NCBI GenBank assembly: GCA_902494815.1
Contig: CABUVB010000009.1
Location: 1-21,994 of the forward strand
Reading direction: 5' to 3'
DNA from: an uncultured Collinsella sp.
GTDB lineage: Bacteria; Actinomycetota; Coriobacteriia; Coriobacteriales; Coriobacteriaceae
DNA length: 21,994 nt
Made by a program: the position numbers and the translations under genes. The notes beneath the pieces were generated by a model. It saw only the letters and a list, made by a program, of their open reading frames with translations. It ran no database searches and was not told where the DNA came from. Positions within the stretch are counted from its first letter, which is position 1. The number at the start of each line of letters is the position of its first letter. Below, one piece after another: positions 13,222 through 20,812 of the stretch.

Positions 13222-14775
13222 TTAGGCCTCGGTGGCGAGCACGCGACCCGTCATCTCGGCGGAAGGCTCAATACCAGCCATGGTGAGCATGGTCGGAGCG
13301 ATATCGGAAAGACGGCCGTCCTCGATACCGGTGAGCTGTGCCTTCTCATCAACAATGATGAACGGCACGCGGTTGGTGGTGTGAGCCGTAAACGGATGCT
13401 TAGAACCGTCGGAAGCAACGTCAAACATGTGATCGGCGTTGCCGTGGTCGGCGGTAATCAGCGCAAAGCCGCCCTTAGCGAGAATCGCCGGGACAACCTT
13501 GGACAGGGCATCGTCAACAGCCTCGACGGCCTTAACGGCGGCGTCGAAGACACCGGTGTGGCCAACCATGTCGCAGTTCGCGAAGTTCACGATGTAGAAA
13601 TCAGCGCGATCCTCGTTGATAGCGGCGACAAGCTTCTCGGTAACCTCGGGAGCACTCATCTCAGGCTGCAGATCGTAGGTAGCGACCTTGGGAGAAGCGA
13701 CGAGCACGCGCTCCTCGCCCTCCTTGGGCTCCTCGATGCCGCCGTTGAGGAAGAACGTCACGTGGGCGTACTTCTCGGTCTCGGCGGTGTGCAGCTGCTT
13801 CAGGCCATTGGCGGCGATGACGTCGGCCAGGACGTTCTCGGGGAACGTCTTGGGGAAGGCGACCTCGACGTCAAACGTCGGATCGTACTCGGTCATCGTC
13901 ACAAAGTGCGAAAGCTTGATCTGCTCGCGCTCAAAGCCGTCGAACTCCTTGTCCGTGAACACGCGGGTCATCTGACGAGCGCGGTCGGGACGGAAGTTGA
14001 AGAAGATGGCCGCGTCGCCCTCGTGGATGCCCTCGTTGTGGGCAGCGAAGGGCTCGACGAACTCGTCGCCGCGCGAATCCTTCTCGTAGTAGGCCTTGAT
14101 ACCGGCAACGGGGTCGGTATCGGCATCGGACGCGTTGACCATGACGTCGTAGGCGCGCTGGATGCGCTCCCAACGATTATCGCGGTCCATGGCCCAATAA
14201 CGGCCCGAGACGGTGGCAACGCGAGCGTCGCAACCGGTCTCCTCGGAGATCTTAGCCAGGAAGGCGCAGAACTCACTCATGTAACCGGCACCGGACTGCG
14301 GGTCAACGTCGCGGCCATCCATGAAGGCGTGGACGCGAACGGTCTTGACACCATGCTCGGCAGCCATCTTGACCAGAGCCTCAACGTGGTTCATATGAGA
14401 ATGAACACCGCCAGGGCTCATAAGGCCCATGAGGTGGAGAGTCTTGCCGTCAGCCTTGACGTCGTCCATAGCCTTGACGAAGACCTCGTTCTTGGCGATG
14501 GAGCCGTCCTTGATGGCGTTGTTGATGCGCGAAAGCTCCTGGAACACGATGCGGCCGGCACCGATGTTGAGGTGACCCACCTCGGAGTTACCCATCTGGC
14601 CATCGGGAAGACCCACGTCCTCGCCCGAAGCGCCGAGCGTGGTGTGAGGATACTTCTCGTACAGGCTATCAAGGAAGGGCGTCTTGGCAGCGGCGACGGC
14701 GTTCTCGCCATCAGCCGGAGCAAGGCCGCAACCATCCATGATGATCAGGAGTGCAGGAAGATGACGCTGTGCCAT
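13222..14775 (-). CDS. gpmI: 2,3-bisphosphoglycerate-independent phosphoglycerate mutase
   Basis: 517 aa, full length for the family. Interconverts 3- and 2-phosphoglycerate in lower glycolysis using two metal ions and a phosphoserine intermediate. Asp14 in IIMDGCG and the nucleophilic Ser64 in MGNSEVGH are present, as are HAFMDGRDVDP, the FFNFRPDRARQ substrate-binding motif, and the metal-binding TADHGNADHM and HTTNRVP near the C-terminus. The ATG lies 5 nt after the tpiA stop with AGGA upstream, so the two are cotranscribed. A strong terminator follows. Confidence 0.97.
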   Translation of the reverse strand: MAQRHLPALLIIMDGCGLAPADGENAVAAAKTPFLDSLYEKYPHTTLGASGEDVGLPDGQMGNSEVGHLNIGAGRIVFQELSRINNAIKDGSIAKNEVFVKAMDDVKADGKTLHLMGLMSPGGVHSHMNHVEALVKMAAEHGVKTVRVHAFMDGRDVDPQSGAGYMSEFCAFLAKISEETGCDARVATVSGRYWAMDRDNRWERIQRAYDVMVNASDADTDPVAGIKAYYEKDSRGDEFVEPFAAHNEGIHEGDAAIFFNFRPDRARQMTRVFTDKEFDGFEREQIKLSHFVTMTEYDPTFDVEVAFPKTFPENVLADVIAANGLKQLHTAETEKYAHVTFFLNGGIEEPKEGEERVLVASPKVATYDLQPEMSAPEVTEKLVAAINEDRADFYIVNFANCDMVGHTGVFDAAVKAVEAVDDALSKVVPAILAKGGFALITADHGNADHMFDVASDGSKHPFTAHTTNRVPFIIVDEKAQLTGIEDGRLSDIAPTMLTMAGIEPSAEMTGRVLATEA

Positions 14776-14780
14776 ATGTC

Positions 14781-15548
14781 CTACTCGCCTGCCTTGACGA
14801 CCATAGAGGCGAAGTCGGCAGCCTTGAGCGAAGCGCCGCCCACGAGGGCGCCGTCAACGTCGGGCTTGGCGACGAGCTCGGCAATGTTGCCGGGCTTGGC
14901 GGAACCGCCGTAGAGAACGCGGATGCCGTTGGCGAGCTCCTCGCCGAACATCTCCTTGAGGGTCTCACGGATAGCGCCGCAGACCTCCTGAGCGTCCTCG
15001 GCGGTAGCGGTCTTGCCGGTGCCGATGGCCCAGATGGGCTCGTAGGCGACGACGACCTGCTTGGGGCAGGTGATCTCAAGGCCAGCAAGGCCAGCCTTGA
15101 CCTGGCTCACGACGTGCTCGACATAGGTGCCAGCCTCGCGGACCTCAAGGGACTCGCCGCAGCAGAAGACGGGAACAAGACCGGCGGCAACGAGAGCCTT
15201 GGCCTTCTTGTTCTGGTCCTCGTCGGTCTCGTGGAAGTAGTCGCGACGCTCGGAGTGACCGATGATGCAGTAGGTGCAGCCAGCGGACTTGAGCATGTCG
15301 CAAGAGGACTCACCGGTGAAGGCACCCTTGGCCTCCCAGTACACGTTCTGTGCACCGAGGGCGATGGGGGCAGCCTGCATGCGGGCGTGAACGGTGGTGA
15401 TGTCGATGGTCGGCGGGCAGACGAGGACCTCAACGCCCTCGGGAACTTCGGGCAGAGCCTCGGCGAGCTCGTCAGCGAGCTTAGCAGCAGCGGCAACGTC
15501 GTTGTTCATTTTCCAGTTGCCGGCGATGAGTTTAGTGCGATTAGGCAT
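14781..15548 (-). CDS. tpiA: Triosephosphate isomerase
   Basis: 255 aa. Converts dihydroxyacetone phosphate to glyceraldehyde 3-phosphate. The catalytic residues Lys13 (NWKMN), His99 (IGHSERR) and Glu171 (AYEPIWAIGTG) and the phosphate loop LYGGSAKPGN are all present. The ATG at 15548 overlaps the last 8 bases of pgk (ATGCCTAA) and matches the conserved N-terminus MPNRTKLIAGNWK. Translational coupling with pgk is likely. Confidence 0.97.
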   Translation of the reverse strand: MPNRTKLIAGNWKMNNDVAAAAKLADELAEALPEVPEGVEVLVCPPTIDITTVHARMQAAPIALGAQNVYWEAKGAFTGESSCDMLKSAGCTYCIIGHSERRDYFHETDEDQNKKAKALVAAGLVPVFCCGESLEVREAGTYVEHVVSQVKAGLAGLEITCPKQVVVAYEPIWAIGTGKTATAEDAQEVCGAIRETLKEMFGEELANGIRVLYGGSAKPGNIAELVAKPDVDGALVGGASLKAADFASMVVKAGE

Positions 15549-16743
15549 CGAGAAGCGCCTCCACTCCGGGGAGAGCCTTGCCCTCGACGAGCTCCATGGA
15601 AGCGCCGCCACCGGTGGAGATCCAGCTCATCTTGTCGGCAAGATCGAACTTGTTGACGGCTGCGACGGAGTCGCCACCGCCGATGATGGAGGTGCCGCCG
15701 TTGGCCTTGAGCTCGGCAACAGCCTCGGCAACGGCCTTGGTGCCGTGCGCGAAGTTATCGAACTCGAAAACGCCCATGGGGCCGTTCCAGAAGACGGTCT
15801 TGGCGCCCTTGATGGCCTCGGCGTAAAGGGCCTCGGTCTTGGGGCCGATGTCCATGCCCATGCGATCCTCGGGGATGGCGTCGGAAGCGACGACCTTGCC
15901 CGTAGCGTCCTCGCCGAAGTGGTCGGCAACGAGGTTATCGATCGGGAGCAGGATCTTGACGCCCTTGTCCTCAGCCTTCTTGAGCATCTCTGCAGCGCGC
16001 TCGACCCAGTCCTCCTCTTTGAGGGAGGTACCGACGGTCTTGTAGCCCTTGGCCAGGAAGAAGGTGTAGGCCATGCCGCCACCGATGATCAGGGTGTCGG
16101 CGGAATCGATCAGATGATCGAGGACACCGATCTTGGAGGAAACCTTGGAACCGCCGACGATGGCGACGAAAGGACGCTCAGGATCAGCGAAGATGCTGGT
16201 CAGCGTGTCGACCTCCTTCTCAAGCAGGAAGCCTGCGACAGCGGGGAGATAGGCGGCCGGGCCCACGACGGAACCTTGTGCGCGGTGAGCGGTGCCGAAG
16301 GCGTCGAGAACGAAGATGTCGCCGTAGGAAGCGAGCTTCTTGGCGATCTCGGGATCGTTCTTCTTCTCGCGCTTATCGAAACGGACGTTCTCGAGAACGA
16401 GGACCTTGCCCGGCTCGACAGCCTCGACGGCCTTGGCGGCCTCCTCGCCGTAGGTGTCCTGGACGAAGCTGACGTCGAGACCGGAAAGCTCGGCGAGCTT
16501 GGCGGCAACCGGCTTGAGCGAAAGCTCGGGCTCGAAACCAGTGCCGGCAGGACGGCCAAGGTGGCTCATGAGGATGACGCGAGCGTTGTGCTCGACGAGA
16601 TACTTGATGGTGGGAAGGGCAGCCTTGATGCGGGTGGTGTCGCCAACGACGCCATCCTTGATAGGCACATTGAAGTCAACGCGAACGAGAACGCGCTTGC
16701 CGTCGACATCGATGTCGCGGACGGTCTTCTTGGTAAAGGCCAT
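15541..16743 (-). CDS. pgk: Phosphoglycerate kinase
   Basis: 400 aa. Transfers phosphate from 1,3-bisphosphoglycerate to ADP, the first ATP-yielding step of glycolysis. The substrate-binding motif VRVDFNVP (20-27), the MSHLGRP loop, the hinge motif KVSSKIGVL, and the nucleotide-binding GGGDS and STGGGASMELVEGK are present. The ATG at 16743 has GAAAGG upstream; a longer reading frame exists but lacks a ribosome site. A terminator-like hairpin lies between gap and pgk, so part of the expression may come from readthrough. Confidence 0.97.
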   Translation of the reverse strand: MAFTKKTVRDIDVDGKRVLVRVDFNVPIKDGVVGDTTRIKAALPTIKYLVEHNARVILMSHLGRPAGTGFEPELSLKPVAAKLAELSGLDVSFVQDTYGEEAAKAVEAVEPGKVLVLENVRFDKREKKNDPEIAKKLASYGDIFVLDAFGTAHRAQGSVVGPAAYLPAVAGFLLEKEVDTLTSIFADPERPFVAIVGGSKVSSKIGVLDHLIDSADTLIIGGGMAYTFFLAKGYKTVGTSLKEEDWVERAAEMLKKAEDKGVKILLPIDNLVADHFGEDATGKVVASDAIPEDRMGMDIGPKTEALYAEAIKGAKTVFWNGPMGVFEFDNFAHGTKAVAEAVAELKANGGTSIIGGGDSVAAVNKFDLADKMSWISTGGGASMELVEGKALPGVEALLDA

Positions 16744-16794
16744 GTTTGCTTCTACCTTTCGTACATGTGTGCACGTATGTGCGCACGGTTTCCA

Positions 16795-16842
16795 ATAAAA
16801 AAGGACGCGACCCCAGAGCATAAGCCCTTAAAGGCCGCGCCC
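16795..16842 (-). terminator. Terminator or attenuator between gap and pgk
   Basis: A 10-position stem including two G-U pairs (16803-16812 with 16833-16842) is followed on the minus strand by TTTTTTATT. The 20-nt loop contains a small inner stem. It would uncouple gap levels from the downstream genes. Confidence 0.75.
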
Positions 16843-16881
16843 TTCTTTAGACGCTCAACGAGCTAGTCGATTGCCGATAAC

Positions 16882-17907
16882 TTAAGCAACGAACTTCTCG
16901 AAGTACTTGATGGTGCGGACCATCTGGGAGGTGTAGGAGTTCTCGTTGTCGTACCAAGAGGTGACCTGAACGAGAGTCTGGCCGTTGCCGAGGTCGGAAG
17001 CCATGGTCTGGGTGGCGTCGAAGATGGAGCCGTGGGTCTCGCCGACGATGTCGCGGGAGACAATCTGGTCCTCGTTGTAGGCGAAGGTATCGGGGATGGT
17101 CTCGGCGTAGGCCTTCATGGCAGCGTTGACCTCGTCGACGGTGACCTTCTTGTCAACGACGGCGTAGAGGTTGGTCAGCGAGCCGGTCGGCGTCGGGACG
17201 CGCTGGGCGGCACCGATGAGCTTGCCGTTGAGCTCGGGGAGAACCAGGCCGATAGCCTTAGCAGCACCGGTGGTGTTGGGGACGATGTTCTCGGAGCAAG
17301 CGCGGGAACGACGGAAGTTGCCCTTGCGCTGCGGGCCGTCGAGCGGCATCTGGTCGCCGGTGAAGGCGTGGATGGTGGTCATGATGCCGGACACGATGGG
17401 AGCGAAGTCGTTCAGACCCTTGGCCATCGGGGCGAGGCAGTTGGTGGTGCAGGAAGCAGCGGAGATGATGTTGTCCTCAGCGGTCAGCGTCTCATGGTTG
17501 ACGTTGTACACGATGGTGGGCAGATCGCTGCCGGCCGGAGCGGAGATGACGACCTTCTTGGCGCCAGCGTTGATGTGGGCCTGAGCCTTAGCCTTGCTGG
17601 TGTAGAAGCCGGTGCACTCGAGAACGACGTCGACGTCAAGGTCGCCCCAAGGCAGGTTGTTGGCGTCGGCCTCCTTGTAGATCTTGATCTCCTTGCCGTC
17701 AACGGTGATGGAATCCTCGCCAGCAACGACCTCGTGATCGCGAGCGTAGTTGCCCTGCGTGGAGTCGTACTTCAGCAGGTAAGCGAGCATATCGGGAGAG
17801 GTGAGGTCGTTGATAGCGACGATCTCGGAGCCCTCATGACCGAACATCTGACGGAAAGCCAGACGACCGATGCGACCGAAGCCGTTAATAGCAACCTTTA
17901 CTGCCAT
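16882..17907 (-). CDS. gap: Glyceraldehyde-3-phosphate dehydrogenase (NAD-dependent type)
   Basis: 341 aa. Oxidises glyceraldehyde 3-phosphate to 1,3-bisphosphoglycerate. The Rossmann motif NGFGRIGR is at 8-15; Asp34 (INDL) favours NAD. The catalytic Cys153 lies in SAASCTTNCLAP and His180 in MTTIHAFTGDQ. The usual phosphate-site region reads RRSRACSENIVPNTTGAAKAIG, slightly unlike the common RRARAAALNIVPTSTG. The ATG at 17907 has AAAGGAG 7 nt upstream. It heads the glycolytic block with its own promoter and two inverted repeats upstream. Confidence 0.97.
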   Translation of the reverse strand: MAVKVAINGFGRIGRLAFRQMFGHEGSEIVAINDLTSPDMLAYLLKYDSTQGNYARDHEVVAGEDSITVDGKEIKIYKEADANNLPWGDLDVDVVLECTGFYTSKAKAQAHINAGAKKVVISAPAGSDLPTIVYNVNHETLTAEDNIISAASCTTNCLAPMAKGLNDFAPIVSGIMTTIHAFTGDQMPLDGPQRKGNFRRSRACSENIVPNTTGAAKAIGLVLPELNGKLIGAAQRVPTPTGSLTNLYAVVDKKVTVDEVNAAMKAYAETIPDTFAYNEDQIVSRDIVGETHGSIFDATQTMASDLGNGQTLVQVTSWYDNENSYTSQMVRTIKYFEKFVA

Positions 17908-17979
17908 TGTGTCTCCTTTCGTAAGGCCCCCGCGAGCTACAGCGCCCGCCGTTGAGGCCCACAAACTAACCACTCGCCT

Positions 17980-18009
17980 AATATACCTTTTTTTTGACTT
18001 GAATTTCAC
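17980..18009 (-). promoter_or_regulatory. Candidate gap promoter
   Basis: On the minus strand GTGAAA (18004-18009) is followed after 18 bp by TATATT (17980-17985). A leader of about 65 nt would precede the gap start codon. The -35 box lies inside an inverted repeat at 18002-18025. Confidence 0.6.
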
Positions 18010-18025
18010 GAGAATGCTCGAAATT
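18002..18025. promoter_or_regulatory. Inverted repeat over the gap -35 box
   Basis: AATTTC (18002-18007) with GAG (18010-18012) mirrors CTC (18017-18019) with GAAATT (18020-18025). This is a dyad of about 24 bp overlapping the presumed -35, positioned as an operator would be. The binding protein is unknown. Confidence 0.45.
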
Positions 18026-18041
18026 GAAAATCAAATTTACG

Positions 18042-18055
18042 TTAAAACGTTTTAA
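18042..18055. promoter_or_regulatory. 14-bp perfect palindrome upstream of gap
   Basis: TTAAAACGTTTTAA is perfectly palindromic with a central CG, the form of LacI/GalR-family operators (AANCGNTT core). It lies 33 bp upstream of the gap -35 box and 46 bp past the whiA stop codon. Confidence 0.5.
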
Positions 18056-18100
18056 AGAATAAAATAGCAGCTAAATCCGTATATAAGTCGATACTTCAAA

Positions 18101-19030
18101 CTACTTGTTTGCTTCAATGAGCTTTTCAAGCCTCAAAACGCGATGGTACAGGGCAGACTTCGACAAGGGAGGGTCAGCCATCTCGCCCAGATCGCGCAGC
18201 GACAGATCGGGATAGCGCTCGCGCAGGTCGCAAAAGACTGCCAAGGCGTCCGGAAGCGTGTCGCGCAAACCCCGCTGTTCGAGCTCATCGATCATCGCAA
18301 GCTGATGCTGGGCGGCACCCGCACTTCTGGTCTGATTGGCCAGTTCGGCATTCACGCGACGGTTTACGTCGTTCTTAACCAATTTGACCGCGCGCGCTTC
18401 CTCGATCTCGGCAACGCTGCGCTTGGCGCCAATCAGCTTTAGGAGCTGCTCGATCTCCTCGGCGCTTTTAATGTAGACAGCAAAGGATCCGCGCCGCGCG
18501 TTAACGCGCGCATGGACCCCAATCTGCTCCAATAGATCGCAAAGTCCCCGGGCATACTGCTCGCCCTGCACCGCGATCTCCAAATGAAAGTCGCCGCGGG
18601 GATCGGCCACGAAACCGCCGGCGATGAGCGCGCCGCGGATGTAGGCAAGCCTGCAGCAGGGACGGGCAACGATGTGCCGGGGAACACCGGCGACGAGCCC
18701 TCCCCTGCGGTCGAGAATGCCCAGCAGCACCAGAGCCTTGTCCAGGTCGGGTTGATCGGGCAGGGTAATGAGATAGTTACGGACCTTATGCAAGACCGAT
18801 TTACGAACGGTGAATTCCGTTTTGAGCTTAAGGATGCGATGCGTCAGCGTGATCATCGTGCGCGCGACGGCACCCGTCTCGGTCGCGACCGTCAAACGAT
18901 ACCGCCCGGAGCCGGCCAGCGAAAGTGTACCGCTCACACGCGTCAGGGCGGCAAGCGTCGACAAATCGCAGTATTCACATTCGGGTTCGCAGCGCGCGAG
19001 CTCGTCACGCACCTCGGCGGTAAACGACAT
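18101..19030 (-). CDS. whiA: WhiA DNA-binding protein
   Basis: 309 aa. WhiA combines a degenerate LAGLIDADG homing-endonuclease-like N-terminal domain with a C-terminal helix-turn-helix. In actinobacteria it regulates sporulation or cell division genes, and in firmicutes it influences division. Here the N-terminal part (about 1-200) includes SFTAEVRDELAR and the paired CCRLAYIRGALIAGG segment. The HTH occupies about 280-300 (LSLRDLGEMADPPLSKSALYHR). The ATG lies 6 nt after the rapZ stop, so the two are cotranscribed. In a non-sporulating anaerobe the targets are unknown. Confidence 0.95.
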   Translation of the reverse strand: MSFTAEVRDELARCEPECEYCDLSTLAALTRVSGTLSLAGSGRYRLTVATETGAVARTMITLTHRILKLKTEFTVRKSVLHKVRNYLITLPDQPDLDKALVLLGILDRRGGLVAGVPRHIVARPCCRLAYIRGALIAGGFVADPRGDFHLEIAVQGEQYARGLCDLLEQIGVHARVNARRGSFAVYIKSAEEIEQLLKLIGAKRSVAEIEEARAVKLVKNDVNRRVNAELANQTRSAGAAQHQLAMIDELEQRGLRDTLPDALAVFCDLRERYPDLSLRDLGEMADPPLSKSALYHRVLRLEKLIEANK

Positions 19031-19036
19031 GCAGGC

Positions 19037-19957
19037 CTATGCTTTCATGTTGGCGCGCGACAGGTCGCGATGGGAAATGCTCACATGATATTGGGCACCT
19101 TCTAAATAACGTGCCGTGGCCTCGGCGATGGCAACGCTGCGGTGTTGACCGCCCGTGCAGCCGATGGCAATAGAAAGCTGTGGCTTGCCCTCCGCGATAT
19201 AGCCGGGCATGACCGTATCGAGCAGCTGCGTCCAGGCCTTCCAGAACTCCTGGGTCTTGGGATGGTCCAGAACAAAGTCGGAGACTTTCTTATCGAGACC
19301 GGTCATGGTGCGCATCTCGGGATCGTAGAACGGATTGGGCAGAAAGCGGACGTCGATCATAATGTCCGCCTCGACGGGCATGCCGTGCTTAAAGCCAAAC
19401 GAGAACACGTGAACGTCCATGAGCTGCTGGTCGGACAGCTCGGAGAACGCCATGCGCAATTTGTTGCGCAAGGCAGAGGCGCGCAGGCGGCTCGTGTCGA
19501 TGATCATATCGGCTCGATCGCGCACGCCCTGCAGCTGCAGGCGCTCGCGCTGAATCGCATCGGCCGTAGTCTCCCCCGGCTTGGCAATGGGGTGGCGGCG
19601 GCGGTTTTCGCTATAACGACGGATCAGCACCTCGTCAGAGGCCTCGAGAAACACGATGTCACAGCTCATCTCGCGCTCCTCGAGTGCGGCAACGGCATCG
19701 AGCAGCTCGTCGAACAAGCCCTGGCTGCGCAGGTCACAGGTGACGGCGAGATGCCTGCCCACGCCCGTATTGATACCGACGAGTTCGGCAAGCTGGGCGA
19801 TCAGACGCGGAGGCAAGTTGTCGATGCAAAAATAGCCCATGTCCTCGAACACATGCATGGCCTGCGTTCGGCCCGATCCGGACATTCCGGTGATGATGAC
19901 GATATCGGGGATGCGCTCCGAGCGCTCCGCCGCATCCATGGCATCTCCCTTTTGCAT
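19037..19957 (-). CDS. rapZ: RapZ/YvcJ-family nucleotide-binding protein
   Basis: 306 aa. P-loop protein with an N-terminal ATP/GTP-binding domain and a C-terminal RapZ domain; in E. coli RapZ controls amino-sugar synthesis through small RNAs. The P-loop reads GMSGSGRT (24-31), with Arg where the classical Lys stands, as is common in actinobacterial members. The C-terminal GCTGGQHRSV signature is intact. Two in-frame starts both have good ribosome sites: the ATG at 19957 (AGGAGG) and one at 19939 (AAGGGAGA). The first is used here. yvcK, which usually follows rapZ, is missing. Confidence 0.94.
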   Translation of the reverse strand: MQKGDAMDAAERSERIPDIVIITGMSGSGRTQAMHVFEDMGYFCIDNLPPRLIAQLAELVGINTGVGRHLAVTCDLRSQGLFDELLDAVAALEEREMSCDIVFLEASDEVLIRRYSENRRRHPIAKPGETTADAIQRERLQLQGVRDRADMIIDTSRLRASALRNKLRMAFSELSDQQLMDVHVFSFGFKHGMPVEADIMIDVRFLPNPFYDPEMRTMTGLDKKVSDFVLDHPKTQEFWKAWTQLLDTVMPGYIAEGKPQLSIAIGCTGGQHRSVAIAEATARYLEGAQYHVSISHRDLSRANMKA

Positions 19958-19975
19958 GTGTGCCTCCTAAAACAA

Positions 19976-20004
19976 GCGCGGGACCCGGCCAGCGGATCCC
20001 GCGC
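19976..20004 (-). terminator. Hairpin in the nanE-rapZ gap (terminator or leader structure)
   Basis: GCGCGGGA (19976-19983) pairs with TCCCGCGC (19997-20004), with further partial pairing inside. On the minus strand TTGTTTT follows, so it can end nanE transcripts. It also lies only 18 nt before the rapZ start, downstream of a TATACT -10-like box (20023-20028), so it could instead be a leader hairpin. Confidence 0.6.
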
Positions 20005-20055
20005 GATCAATTGCCTTTATTGAGTATACCGCCCCAAGCGGATACGAGGCCTGTC

Positions 20056-20742
20056 TTACGCCTCAAGCGCAGCCTTGAACCAACTTGTAATACTCGTGGG
20101 GTGCGTGATGGCGGTGCCGACGACAACGGCCCAGGCGCCCGCATCAATCGCGGCGCGGGCCTCCTCGGGCGTGTGCACGCGGCCCTCGCAGATGATGGGA
20201 AGACCGGGGAATTCCTCGGTCGCCTGACGCAGAAGCGGCAGATCGGGGCCATCGGCCATGGTGCAGTCGATAGCGGCAACGCCATGAGAAAGCGTGGTGG
20301 ACACCAGGTCGAAGCCCATGTCGACAGCACGGCGAATGTCCTCGATGGTGGCACAGTCGGCCATCAGGAGCACACCCTCCTCGTGCAGCGGACGGAAGGT
20401 GTCCTCGACGGTCTTGCCATCGGGACGCGGGCGATCGGTGGCATCAATTGCCACGATGTCGGCACCCGCAGCAACGCAGGCGCGAGCGTGACGCAGCGTC
20501 GGCGTGATGTAAACGCCCTCGTGCCCATCCTTCCACAGGCCGATGACGGGGACCTCGCAGCGGCCCTTAATGGCGGCGATGTCGGCAAGGCCCTGGCAGC
20601 GAATGGCGGCGGCGCCGCCGAGCTCGCAAGCGCGAGACATTTGAGCCATGGTCTCGGGCGTACGAAGCGGCTCGCCCATATACGCCTGAACGCTCACGAC
20701 GAGCTTGCCCTTCAGGGATTGAATCAATGGATCAACGGTCAT
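20056..20742 (-). CDS. nanE: N-acetylmannosamine-6-phosphate 2-epimerase
   Basis: 228 aa, a TIM-barrel enzyme converting ManNAc-6-P to GlcNAc-6-P in sialic acid catabolism. The N-terminal KGKLVVSVQA, the GLWKDG motif with catalytic Lys71, and CEGRVHTPEEA with catalytic Glu186 are visible, as is the phosphate-binding VVGTAITHP near the end. It follows the ROK kinase with a 70-nt gap holding a strong hairpin, and the kinase would supply its substrate. AAAGG lies 12 nt before the ATG. Confidence 0.93.
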   Translation of the reverse strand: MTVDPLIQSLKGKLVVSVQAYMGEPLRTPETMAQMSRACELGGAAAIRCQGLADIAAIKGRCEVPVIGLWKDGHEGVYITPTLRHARACVAAGADIVAIDATDRPRPDGKTVEDTFRPLHEEGVLLMADCATIEDIRRAVDMGFDLVSTTLSHGVAAIDCTMADGPDLPLLRQATEEFPGLPIICEGRVHTPEEARAAIDAGAWAVVVGTAITHPTSITSWFKAALEA

Positions 20743-20765
20743 AAGGCTGTAACCTTTCTCAGAAC

Positions 20766-20796
20766 AGCCTCCCGAGGCGTGTTGTCTCGGGAGGCT
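20766..20796 (-). promoter_or_regulatory. Intercistronic hairpin between the ROK kinase and nanE
   Basis: An 11-bp perfect stem AGCCTCCCGAG/CTCGGGAGGCT (20766-20776 with 20786-20796) closes a 9-nt loop. No U-tract follows on the minus strand, so an mRNA stability or processing role is more likely than full termination. Confidence 0.6.
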
Positions 20797-20812
20797 CCTA
20801 CAGAAGATTCGT

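Noticed and set aside
13381..14913. A 510-codon open frame on the plus strand
   Set aside because: It is antisense to gpmI, a clearly conserved enzyme. Its translation is low-complexity, Val/Gly/Leu/Asp rich, as expected from the opposite strand of a high-GC gene.
15394..16866. A 490-codon open frame on the plus strand
   Set aside because: Antisense to pgk and tpiA, with no recognisable domain or start signal.
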